The position numbers and the translations under genes are program-made. A stretch of DNA of 64,000 nucleotides, from positions 8,184,001 to 8,248,000 of the forward strand of contig NZ_RKQF01000001.1 of NCBI RefSeq assembly GCF_003814875.1, in the 5' to 3' direction. Positions within the stretch are counted from its first letter, which is position 1. Each line of letters starts with the position of its first letter. This DNA comes from Streptomyces sp. Ag109_O5-1 (GTDB lineage Bacteria > Actinomycetota > Actinomycetes > Streptomycetales > Streptomycetaceae). Positions 1 through 8,071 of this stretch are shown one piece after another. The notes under the pieces were generated by a model that did not search any database, was not told where the DNA came from, and saw only the letters and a program-made list of their open reading frames with translations.

Positions 1-3000
1 GGCGTTGAGCCCCGGCAGTACCGGGCTCTTCATGATGAGGGCCGAGACCGTCCAGGTGCGCTGCTTGCCGTCGGAGCCCGTCACCTCGTAGGTCACCGGC
101 TTGCTGAAGTCCTGCACGCTCCCTGAGGCCGGGCTGATCGCGGCGCCGTGGGCGAGGGTGAACTTTGGGGCGAGGGCGGTGAGATCGGTGCCCTCGGTCA
201 TCGGCAGCGTGATCCTGCTGTCCGCGTCGTCGACGATGGCATCGACCTTCAGACCGGTCTGGGCCGCCTTGGCGATTCCGGCCGTGTTGCCGCTGAGCTC
301 CATCACCTCGGCGGCCGACAGGGCCCGGTCGTAGATGCGGAAGTCGTCGACCTCACCGCCGAAGTAGGGGTCGGCCGAGTACAGGGAGCGGCCGATGTAG
401 CCGGTGTAGTCCTTGCTCGCGTCGTACAGCTCGGACGGCTTGATGGTGGTCGTCGTACGGGCGACCTGGATGCCGTCGACGTAGAGGACCATCGTGCCGG
501 TCGGGCCGTCGAGGGTGACGGTGACGTGCCGCCACTGGCCGGGCGTGAGCTGCGTGCCGGCCGTCAGCTTGGACTCCGCCGACCAACTCGCCTTGGTGAT
601 GGCCGAGTAGAGGCTGGAACCGCCGTTGGACGGGGTGGCGAAGAGGTACTTGTCGCTGTCGGGACCCAGCCCGAACAGCCACTGGAAGCTGTCGCCGCCC
701 TTCCACTTGGCGTACGTCGACACGGTCATGCTGTCGGCGTTCTTCAGCACCCCGTTCGGGATCTTCACATACGGCGAACTCGTCGCGTCTCCCGACATCT
801 TGAAGGAGCCGCCCTTCACCCCCGTACCGAAGGCGGGCGTGCGGACGTACGTGCCGTGATAGCCGTGCCCGCTGCTGTCCACGGCGATATTGCCACCGCT
901 CTCGTCGAAGTCGTAGTGCAGCAACAGGTCGGCCGGGACGTCGGGCCCCTCCTCCGACACGGTGACCTCGGCCTGGACCGGGATCGCGGTGCCGTCCGGG
1001 AGGCTGCCGGTGACGGTGAAGGTGCCGGGCTGCGCGTAGGCGGAGGCCGGGACGTCGTCCCAGGTGACGGCCACGGGCCGGTCGACGCCGTCGGCGTAGG
1101 AGGCGATGACGGTGGCGGGGAGGACCGGGGCCTGCCCTGTCCGCGTCTTCACCTTCACGCTCTCGACACTTTCCACCAACTGGTCGGGCTGGTAGGCGCG
1201 GAGGAGCCGGTCGTACTCGGCCTGGGTGACCGGGAGCACGGTGCCGTGGCGGGGTTTGGCCGGGAGGTCGTAGTCGGTGACCGGCGTCCAGACGCCGGAG
1301 TCGAGGTCGTCGGTCTCGAAGGGGATGTAGCCGCGCCCCCCGAACTCATCAAGGAACGCGTACCACTTGTCCTCCGTGTTCGACTTGAAGACCAACGGCC
1401 CCTCGGCCGCGCTCATCGCGCCCTTGCCGATGCCCTCCGCGACCGACGTCCAGTCGGTGGAGAGGATCGAGTCGCTCTTCTCCTCGAAGATGAACTTGCT
1501 GTTGGGAGTGGAGGAGGTGTTGTTCCGTTCGTCCTTGGAGAGGCGGTAGTAGGTCCCGTCCTTCTGGATCATCGTGGAGTCGATGATCGACCAGCCGCGG
1601 TCGACCCACACCTTGGGCTCGCTGAAGGTGTAGAAGTCGCGGGTGGTGGCGTACATCATGCGGTTGTACGTGTCGCCGGAGTGAGCCGCGTTGTCGTACA
1701 GCTTCGACGCCCAGAAGACGACGTACTCACCGAGCTTCGCGTCGTAGAACGCCTCGGGCGCCCAGGTGTTGCCGGCGCTGTCCGGGGCGACCTTGACCAG
1801 TCGCTGGTTCGTCCAGTGGACGAGGTCGGTGGACTCCCAGACCATGATGGACTTGCTGCCGGTGCGCTGGGCGGCGTCCCAGTCGCCGTTGCCGTAGATC
1901 CTGAGGTCGGTGGCGATCTGGTAGAACTTGTCGCCCTCGGGGGAGCGGATGATGAACGGGTCGCGCAGGCCCTTCTCGCCGAGGGTGGAGGTCAGGACGG
2001 GCTTGCCGTCGTTCAACTCCCGCCAGTTCAGCGGGTCGTTCCCCTTGCTGAGGGCGGCGTAGAGCTGCTCGCCGTCGGCGGTGCCCTCGCCGGTGAAGTA
2101 GCTGAACATGTAGCCCTTGAGGGCTTCCCTGGCGGGGAGTTCGGGGACGCGTGCGGTGAAGGTGCGGGTGCTGTGCGCGTCGCCCTTGGTGACCGTCGCG
2201 GTCAGGTCGACGGTCGTTGCTCCTTCGCCGTGCGCGGGACGGTGGACCGTGCCGTCGGCGGAGACGACGTCCGGATCGGCGGAGGACCAGGTGACGGCCG
2301 TGCCATAGGCGCCGGTGTCGGGCAGGGTGAGGTTGCCGCGGACGTCGTCGACGTTGTGGACGGTGAGGGCGTCGGCGGCCTGCTCGGTGGCGGTGGCGTC
2401 GTCGAAGTCGGCGCGGACGGTGATGTCGAAGGTCCTGGTGTCGGTGACCGTACCCTTGGTGAGGGTCGCGGTGAGCGTGGCACGGGCGTCGGGGGAGCCG
2501 GCGGCGGGCCGGGTCACCTTGCCCGAGTCCGAGACGACATCAGGGTTGTCGCTGGACCAGCTGATGGCCGAACCGCCCGCCGTACCGGTCTTCGGCAGGT
2601 CCAGGTCGGCGGTCACGGCACCGGTGTCGCCGAGGCTCAGGGCCGCCTTGTCGTCGGCGACGCCCTGGGCGTCGACGGGCAGGGCGAGTTGCTCCACCTC
2701 GGAGCCGTCCAGGGCGCGGTCGTATACGCGGAAGTCGCGGATGCGGCCCTTGAAGAGCTTGTCGCCGGAGTAGACGGACCTGCCGATGTAGTTGGCGACG
2801 GTGCTGCCGGACCCGATGGCGCCGGGCGTGATGGTGACGGAGGTGTTGCGGCCGACCTCGACGCCGTCCTCGTAGAGCACGCCCGTGGTGCCGGTCTGGG
2901 TGTAGGCGATGTGCTTCCACACCGACCGGGTGAGGTTGTGGGAGTCGGACGGCCTGGTCGTCTGCTCGGTGGACCAGTTGCCGGTGGCGAGGGAGGTGCG

Positions 3001-3462
3001 GAAGGAGTTGCCGGTGGTGAAGAGATAGCCGTTGCCACTGCTGCCGCTGGAGTTGCCGAAGCCGTAGAGGAAGTACGGGGTGGACTGGGCGGAGTCGATC
3101 CGCACGTCCAGGGACACCGTGATGGCGTCCATGCCCTTCATGACGTCGTCCGGGACCTTGACGTAGGTGTCGGAGCCGTCGAAGCCGAGGCCCTGGCCGG
3201 CGGCCGACCAGTCGGCGGTGCCGTTGAGGGTGCCGTCGCGGCCGTTGCCGGAGGCGTCGGGGACGGTGGTGCCCGTGCCGGCGTCCAGGGGGTACCAGAG
3301 GGCGAGGCCGTCGGTGGGGGCGGTGGCTTCGGCGGCCTGTGCCGCGGCCACCGCGGGGAGGGCCGGTCCGGCGAGGGCGAGGAGCGTCGACGCGGCGGCC
3401 AGTGCGGCGAGATGACCCGCCCGGCGTCTCGCGCGGCCACGGGGTCGTGCGGTGTGCGTCAT
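1..3462 (-). CDS. Secreted multidomain LamG / family 43 glycoside hydrolase (3' end beyond window)
   Basis: Large secreted enzyme probably acting on arabinose- or xylose-containing plant polysaccharide. The ATG at 3462 has a GGGAG ribosome site 6 bases upstream and opens an Arg-rich signal peptide (about residues 1-41). Domains in order: LamG/concanavalin-like lectin fold (about 45-240), two Ig-like modules with the repeated phrase 'WSSDNPDVVS'/'WSSADPDVVS' (about 250-440), a GH43 five-blade propeller (about 450-740), another Ig-like module, a second LamG (about 845-1050) and the start of a further Ig-like module. GH43 hallmarks are 'LRDPFII', 'NTWAPEAFYD', 'WSIIDSTMI' and 'AEGPLVF', which should supply the two Asp and the Glu of the active site. 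The reading frame is open to base 1, so at least 1154 residues are present and the C-terminus is missing. Exact substrate is not predictable. Confident on family, less on domain borders. Confidence 0.88.
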   Translation of the reverse strand, partial: MTHTARPRGRARRRAGHLAALAAASTLLALAGPALPAVAAAQAAEATAPTDGLALWYPLDAGTGTTVPDASGNGRDGTLNGTADWSAAGQGLGFDGSDTYVKVPDDVMKGMDAITVSLDVRIDSAQSTPYFLYGFGNSSGSSGNGYLFTTGNSFRTSLATGNWSTEQTTRPSDSHNLTRSVWKHIAYTQTGTTGVLYEDGVEVGRNTSVTITPGAIGSGSTVANYIGRSVYSGDKLFKGRIRDFRVYDRALDGSEVEQLALPVDAQGVADDKAALSLGDTGAVTADLDLPKTGTAGGSAISWSSDNPDVVSDSGKVTRPAAGSPDARATLTATLTKGTVTDTRTFDITVRADFDDATATEQAADALTVHNVDDVRGNLTLPDTGAYGTAVTWSSADPDVVSADGTVHRPAHGEGATTVDLTATVTKGDAHSTRTFTARVPELPAREALKGYMFSYFTGEGTADGEQLYAALSKGNDPLNWRELNDGKPVLTSTLGEKGLRDPFIIRSPEGDKFYQIATDLRIYGNGDWDAAQRTGSKSIMVWESTDLVHWTNQRLVKVAPDSAGNTWAPEAFYDAKLGEYVVFWASKLYDNAAHSGDTYNRMMYATTRDFYTFSEPKVWVDRGWSIIDSTMIQKDGTYYRLSKDERNNTSSTPNSKFIFEEKSDSILSTDWTSVAEGIGKGAMSAAEGPLVFKSNTEDKWYAFLDEFGGRGYIPFETDDLDSGVWTPVTDYDLPAKPRHGTVLPVTQAEYDRLLRAYQPDQLVESVESVKVKTRTGQAPVLPATVIASYADGVDRPVAVTWDDVPASAYAQPGTFTVTGSLPDGTAIPVQAEVTVSEEGPDVPADLLLHYDFDESGGNIAVDSSGHGYHGTYVRTPAFGTGVKGGSFKMSGDATSSPYVKIPNGVLKNADSMTVSTYAKWKGGDSFQWLFGLGPDSDKYLFATPSNGGSSLYSAITKASWSAESKLTAGTQLTPGQWRHVTVTLDGPTGTMVLYVDGIQVARTTTTIKPSELYDASKDYTGYIGRSLYSADPYFGGEVDDFRIYDRALSAAEVMELSGNTAGIAKAAQTGLKVDAIVDDADSRITLPMTEGTDLTALAPKFTLAHGAAISPASGSVQDFSKPVTYEVTGSDGKQRTWTVSALIMKSPVLPGLNA

Positions 3463-3553
3463 GACGGCTCCCTGCCAAGTCCCTTGTCGTTACATGGAGA
3501 TGACGTCGCGTTGCGAGAGTGTCAAACGCTGTACATCTGCCCGTCAAGAGCTT

Positions 3554-3579
3554 TCGAACGATGTCCGACTGGTCGAACG
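3554..3579. promoter_or_regulatory. Two TCGAACG heptamers upstream of the LamG/GH43 gene
   Basis: The heptamer TCGAACG occurs at 3554-3560 and 3573-3579, about 90-120 bases upstream of the GH43 start, flanked by CTTTC and GAAAG. The same CGAAC core is found at promoters of the sugar operons further right. Likely a regulator site; the rest of 3463-3805 shows no gene I can support apart from the promoter and leader of the secreted protein that follows. Confidence 0.35.
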
Positions 3580-3805
3580 TGAAAGGCGGCCGGATTCCCC
3601 GCTCCCGGCGGTGTGTTGAGCTGGGCCGTTGCGCCGACAACCAAGCTCTGGCCATGACTTGGCCTACGGTTGCCCGGCTCGCGTCCAATCTTCAACTAAG
3701 CAGTACCCGTCCCAGGCAAAGAGGTCTACCCGCATAGAGCCCCCGGTGCTGTCATGCCCACGACTGCCCGGAAACGTGCCGGGCACCTCACCGGGAGACC
3801 CCCAC

Positions 3806-4330
3806 ATGTCCCGAATACCTCGCCCCCTCGTCACCGGCGTCTCCGCGTTCGCCCTCGCCGTCGCGGGCCTGACCATCACCACCGGCACGGCCCACGCCCA
3901 GTCGTGCAGCCAGGCCTACCTCCCGCTCCCCGACCCCAGCTGCCAGCCCGGTGACTTCAACCCCGACGTCACCCAGAGCACCATCGACTCCACCATCTGC
4001 GTCTCCGGCTGGACCGCGACCGTACGTCCGTCCAGTTCCTACACCACCGCGCTGAAGAAGAAGCAGATCGTCGAGTACGGCTACACCGACACCAGCACCT
4101 CCGACTACGAGGAGGACCACTTCGTCCCGCTGGAGCTCGGCGGCGCCCCCAAGAGCGAGCTGAACCTCTGGCCCGAACCGGAGTACGGCACCAAGACCGC
4201 CGCCAACAAGGACACCGTCGAGAACAAGCTCAAGAAGGCCGTCTGCGCAGGCACCGTCAGCCTCGCCGACGCCCAGGACGCGATCGTCACCGACTGGACG
4301 ACGGCCCTGTCCGACCTCGGCCTGAGCTGA
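3806..4330 (+). CDS. Secreted HNH-nuclease-like protein
   Basis: A 174-residue exported protein with a clear Sec signal peptide ending in 'AHA' near residue 31. The mature part carries 'EEDHFVPLELGG' (D104-H105) followed by 'NLWPEP' near residue 120, the D-H...N arrangement typical of HNH/His-Me finger nucleases. The third metal ligand is not obvious, so nuclease activity is inferred from the fold signature only. Proteins of this type are common and uncharacterised in streptomycetes. ATG 3806 is chosen because it directly opens the signal peptide; the longer upstream extension of the frame lacks a leader. It is a single-gene unit with a strong hairpin terminator just after the stop. Confidence 0.75.
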   Translation: MSRIPRPLVTGVSAFALAVAGLTITTGTAHAQSCSQAYLPLPDPSCQPGDFNPDVTQSTIDSTICVSGWTATVRPSSSYTTALKKKQIVEYGYTDTSTSDYEEDHFVPLELGGAPKSELNLWPEPEYGTKTAANKDTVENKLKKAVCAGTVSLADAQDAIVTDWTTALSDLGLS

Positions 4331-4344
4331 CCGCACCAACTTTC

Positions 4345-4384
4345 CTGCCCCGCACGAGGCTTGGATCTGTCACGTGCGGGGCAG
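4345..4384 (+). terminator. Hairpin terminator after the HNH-like gene
   Basis: Perfect 12-bp inverted repeat CTGCCCCGCACG (4345-4356) / CGTGCGGGGCAG (4373-4384) with a 16-base loop, 14 bases after the stop codon. The following 4385-4601 shows no supported feature. Confidence 0.75.
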
Positions 4385-4601
4385 AGCCCTCCTACCGGAC
4401 ACCAGGTACGGGTCAGGGCTCGGCAAGAGGAGGGCGTCATGGACGGTCGGATCCGAGTACGCGTCGTTCGTCGGCCCGCTCCCCGGGGGCAGGAGATCGA
4501 CCGCAGGACGCCTTCCGGGCGGATTCTGCCGTACTGAGACCGGGCAACCGGCAGGAGCAGAGGCCGCGATCGGCTGTCTCCCGGGTGGACGGTCGACGTG
4601 G

Positions 4602-5120
4602 TCAGTCGCGCAGGATCCCCGGTGGCCAGAGCACGGTGACCCGGCGGCCGTTGGCCCGGGCGTACTCGACGACCTCGGCCGTGCCGCCGCGTCCGCGGGC
4701 CGGGCGGCCGTCCCAGACGGCGACCAGCAGCCCGCAGTGGTCCACGACCCAGCGCCCCGCCATGTCGTACGCCGCCTCCGGCGAGGGCTCGGCCGGCAGG
4801 TCCACGCGGGTCGTGCAGCGGGCGAGCAGCCGGTGGTAGGACGCCAGCGCCGCCGCGTCCTCGAACTGGGCCTCGTAGTCCGTCCCCGGGATCACGGCGG
4901 TGACCCGGGCGCCGGCCGCCAGCGCCAGGTCCGCGCACAGCTGGTCCGCCCCCGCCGCGAGACTGGTCAGCAACTCGGCCTCACCGCCCAGCAGCCCGCG
5001 CATCCCCTCCCGCACGGCGGACCGCACGGCATCGGGAAGAACACGGTGCCCGGTGACGCCGATCCTGGTCACACCGCCGGCCAAGCCCCTGCCGGTCATG
5101 CCGCCGCCCTTCGCCGACAT
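4602..5120 (-). CDS. SLOG-family (Rossmann-type nucleotide-binding) protein
   Basis: A 172-residue cytosolic protein with the look of the SLOG / DprA-LOG superfamily, which binds nucleotides or nucleotide-derived signals. Visible motifs are 'RIGVTGHRVLP' near the N-terminus, 'SLAAGADQLCA' around residue 50 and 'VDHCGLLVAVWDGRPARGRGGT' split over residues about 130-150; the last resembles the phosphate-binding GGxGT-type loop of the family. No enzymatic partner is adjacent. ATG 5120 is preferred over 5099 because a GGAG sits 8 bases upstream. It follows mbl in the same direction after 296 bases in which I see no gene. Function unknown; possibly a ligand-binding sensor. Confidence 0.7.
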   Translation of the reverse strand: MSAKGGGMTGRGLAGGVTRIGVTGHRVLPDAVRSAVREGMRGLLGGEAELLTSLAAGADQLCADLALAAGARVTAVIPGTDYEAQFEDAAALASYHRLLARCTTRVDLPAEPSPEAAYDMAGRWVVDHCGLLVAVWDGRPARGRGGTAEVVEYARANGRRVTVLWPPGILRD

Positions 5121-5416
5121 CGGATCGACTCCGCGCACTCTAGGACTGTCCGAGGGGCTCCTGCCAGGTGAAGGTCTGTCCTGCGCGCCATCGGCGACCG
5201 CCGGGCGGTGGACGGAAGCGGCGAGTGCTTCGAGCCGGGAGGTCGTGAGGTCGTGAGGTGCACGGCGGTCCGCTCCGGCAGACAGCCGTCCACCGGGCCC
5301 GCGCAGCGGGCGGAGGGCCGGGAGTCCGGCCCGGCGGCGGCCACGGCCGAGGGCGGCGTACCGGGCGGCGGGAGAAGCGGCGGCGGCCGCGGCACCGGGC
5401 CGGACAGGGCGGTGCC

Positions 5417-6454
5417 CTACGCGGCCAGCGGCCCCAGCGCCAGGGGCTCGATCCGGCCCTCCAGCATCGCGCCGATGCCCTGTACGACGCACACGTCCGG
5501 CCGCTCCGCGATGTGCACCGGCATGCCGGTGGCCTCCCGGAGCAGTTCGTCGAATCCGGGGAGCAGCGCCGAGCCGCCGACCATCATGATCCCGCGGTCG
5601 GCGAGATCGGCGACCAGGTCGGGCGGGCAGTCCCGCAGCACCTTGCCGATCCCGTCGAGCACGGCCGTCAGCGGGGTCTGGATGGCATCGCGCACCGCGG
5701 CGGTGTCGACGAGCACGCTGCGCGCGCGCCCGGTGGCCACGTCCCGCCCGTGGATCTCCGTCGACGTCGGCCCGTACGGGGTGAGCCCGTTGCCCGACAG
5801 GGCGATCTGCAACGGCCGTACCGACTGGCTCGGCAGCATCAGCTCGTGCTCGTGCCGCAGCAGCTGCACGATCGCGTGGTCCACGGCCTCGCCGCCGACG
5901 GGCAGCCGCTCGGCGCACACGATGGACCCGAGGGAGAGCACGGCGACCTGCGTGGCGGCGGCCCCGCACACCAGGATCATGGTCGCCTCGGGCCGCTCCA
6001 CGGGCAGGCCGCACCCCACGGCGGCGGCGATCAGCGTGTCGACCAGCTCCACCCGCCGCGCCCCCAGCCCCACCAGCGTCTCGATGGTCGCCCGCTGGGC
6101 CAGCGGGTCGGCGTCGTGCGGGGTGCAGGCCGCGGCCCGGAGCCGGGGCTTGCGGCGCAGCATCCGGCGGGTCTTGTCACCGAGCAGATGACGCAGCATG
6201 CGCTGGGCCATCTCGATGTCGACGACGGTGCCGCCGGCGACGGGCCGCACGACACGGATGTAATCGGGTGTCCGGCCCGTCATCCTCTCCGCGAGCTCGC
6301 CGACGGCGATCAGGGCGCCGGTACGGGTGTTCATGGCGGCGACGGAGGGCTGGTCGACGACCAGCCCCATGCCCTTCACGTACACCCGGGTGCGGGCGGC
6401 CCCCAAGTCGACGGCGAAATGGCAGCGGCGCAACTGCTCCAGGCTGACGGTCAC
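5417..6454 (-). CDS. mbl: MreB-like actin homologue Mbl
   Basis: A 345-residue member of the MreB/FtsA actin-like ATPase family. The phosphate-1 loop ('AVDLGAARTRVYV', about 14-26) and the adenosine loop ('GIMMVGGSALLPGFDELL', about 300) fit MreB. The phosphate-2 loop does not: canonical DIGGGTTE is replaced by 'VCGAAATQVAVLSLG', losing the acidic residue. The GTG start at 6454 is fixed by a strong GGGAGGA six bases upstream. In S. coelicolor, Mbl (SCO2451 by memory) is a non-essential partner of MreB that contributes to spore-wall integrity; the length and degenerate loop fit that protein. The gene stands alone, not in the mre/division cluster. Confidence 0.85.
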   Translation of the reverse strand: MTVSLEQLRRCHFAVDLGAARTRVYVKGMGLVVDQPSVAAMNTRTGALIAVGELAERMTGRTPDYIRVVRPVAGGTVVDIEMAQRMLRHLLGDKTRRMLRRKPRLRAAACTPHDADPLAQRATIETLVGLGARRVELVDTLIAAAVGCGLPVERPEATMILVCGAAATQVAVLSLGSIVCAERLPVGGEAVDHAIVQLLRHEHELMLPSQSVRPLQIALSGNGLTPYGPTSTEIHGRDVATGRARSVLVDTAAVRDAIQTPLTAVLDGIGKVLRDCPPDLVADLADRGIMMVGGSALLPGFDELLREATGMPVHIAERPDVCVVQGIGAMLEGRIEPLALGPLAA

Positions 6455-6643
6455 GGCGGATCCTCCCGAGTGCGCGGGCCGTGGGGCGGGCGACGAACGA
6501 CGGCTTCCTTCGCATCCTCCGGGGGATCGGCTCGGCGCGCCTGCGGGAGGGGGCCGGGCGGGGTGCGGCTGAATGGGGGGTTTCGGGCACGGGAGCGTGA
6601 GAAGGCTCGGGCGCCCGTTTGTCACCGAAGGCGACGGGCCGTG

Positions 6644-8071
6644 TCAGGGCAAGCGCGTCACGATGCCCCGGACCACCCCCAGCTCCACCAGGTCCTGGGG
6701 CCGGATGCGCAGCTGGTCGGCGGTCGCCTCGACCTCTTCCGGGGGGCGTTTCAGGATGGCCGCGGCCAGCTCCGGGGCGATGACGGAGAAGTAGCTGTCC
6801 GGCGTGGCCCAGGTGTTGCCGGGCGCGGCCAGCGCCAGCGCACCGCCCGAACCGCCCTCGCCGATGACGAGGGTGGTGATCGGCATCCGGGCCGCCGCCA
6901 CCTCCCCGAACAGCTCCGCGATCGCCGCGCCCGCGCCCTGCCGTTCCGCGTCGGCGTCATTCGCGGCGCCCGGGGTGTCGACGAGGGTCAGCACGGGGAT
7001 GTCCAGCCGGTCCGCGAGCCGTATCAGACGAGCGGCGGTGCGGTACCCGGCCGGCCGGGTGGCCGCCCCGGTCTGCGCGGCGAACGCGATGGTACGGCCG
7101 TTCCGCTCGCCGAACCCGCACAGCATCCCGTCCGGATCCGCGCCGCCGCACCGGTCGCCGACGAGGGCGACCCGGCGGGTGAAGTAGGCGTCCAAGTAGG
7201 CGTGGGCGCGGGGGCGTTGCGGGGCGCGGGCGCGCCGGACGGCCTCCCAGCCGGTGGCGGGCAGCCCGGTGGTGGGCAGGCCGGTGGTGGGCAGGCCGGC
7301 GTCGGGCAGGCCGGCGTCGGGGAGTCCGGTGGCGCCGAGGGCGGCCGGCGGGTCCGCCGGGTCCGTGGCCGGTGCGGTCAGCAGCCGCAGCCACAGCCCG
7401 AGCACCGTCCTCAGCTCGGCCAGGGGCACCACGGCGTCCACCGCCCCCGCCGCCAGCTGCGCCTGAGCCGTGTACGCGGCCGGGTCGGCGTCCGGCGGGC
7501 GGACCCGGGAGCCCGCGAAGCCGACCTGGGCGCCGGGCAGCGCCAGGACCACATCGGCGCCGGCGCCCAGGGTGGCCCAGCCGCCGCCGGTCGTCGGGTC
7601 GCGCAGGACCGCGATCTGCGGCAGCCCCGCCTCCCGGGTGAGCGCCGACTGCCGTGCCACCCGCTGGAGTTGGGACAGGGCGAGCATGCCCTCCTGCATC
7701 CGGCTGCCGCCGGTCGCGACCAGCGGGACCACCGGGAGGCGGTGGGCGCGGGCATGGACGTACGCCGCCTCCAGCCGGTCCCCGGTCCGTTCGCCCAGCG
7801 AGCCGCCGAGGAACCCGAACTCGAACGCGATCAGCACGGCCGCCGTGCCCTCGACGCGTGCGGTGCCGACGACGACCGACTCCTCCTCGCCGGTGCGCTC
7901 GGCGGCGCGGGCGCGCGAGGCGTCGTAACCCTGCCAGCCGAGCGGGCCGTCGGGCCCGGACTGCCGTGCCGGGGGCGGGAGTTCGGCGAAGGTGTCCGGA
8001 TCGGCGACGAGGGCGAGGATCCGGCGGGCGGAGAGCCGTTCGGGCGTCTGCTCGGGCATCTGCTCAGGCAC
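6644..8071 (-). CDS. Fused AccD-AccA type carboxyltransferase
   Basis: A 475-residue crotonase-fold carboxyltransferase joining a beta-like half (about 1-240) and an alpha-like half (about 285-470). The N-half has 'EFGFLGGSLGERTGDRL' and 'GSRMQEGMLAL'; the C-half has 'LVDTPGAANDADAERQGAGA' and 'GEGGSGGALALAAPG', typical of acyl-CoA carboxylase subunits. The N-terminal zinc ribbon of AccD is absent. The halves are joined by five near-identical pentapeptides (GLPDA, GLPDA, GLPTT, GLPTT, GLPAT). No biotin carboxylase or biotin carrier lies nearby. Its GTG start overlaps the stop of matB by 8 bases, so the two are translationally coupled; an ATG four codons later is an alternative. A role in malonyl-CoA carboxylation or decarboxylation is inferred from that coupling. 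Confidence 0.82.
   Translation of the reverse strand: MPEQMPEQTPERLSARRILALVADPDTFAELPPPARQSGPDGPLGWQGYDASRARAAERTGEEESVVVGTARVEGTAAVLIAFEFGFLGGSLGERTGDRLEAAYVHARAHRLPVVPLVATGGSRMQEGMLALSQLQRVARQSALTREAGLPQIAVLRDPTTGGGWATLGAGADVVLALPGAQVGFAGSRVRPPDADPAAYTAQAQLAAGAVDAVVPLAELRTVLGLWLRLLTAPATDPADPPAALGATGLPDAGLPDAGLPTTGLPTTGLPATGWEAVRRARAPQRPRAHAYLDAYFTRRVALVGDRCGGADPDGMLCGFGERNGRTIAFAAQTGAATRPAGYRTAARLIRLADRLDIPVLTLVDTPGAANDADAERQGAGAAIAELFGEVAAARMPITTLVIGEGGSGGALALAAPGNTWATPDSYFSVIAPELAAAILKRPPEEVEATADQLRIRPQDLVELGVVRGIVTRLP

Noticed and set aside
148..3582. A very long plus-strand open frame opposite the LamG/GH43 gene, and many similar long frames elsewhere (for example 5258-8089, 7992-11063, 37012-39720, 39645-42551).
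   Set aside because: High-GC coding DNA leaves antisense frames open. Their translations are Gly/Arg/Val-rich without family motifs, while the opposite strand has clear domains and ribosome sites.
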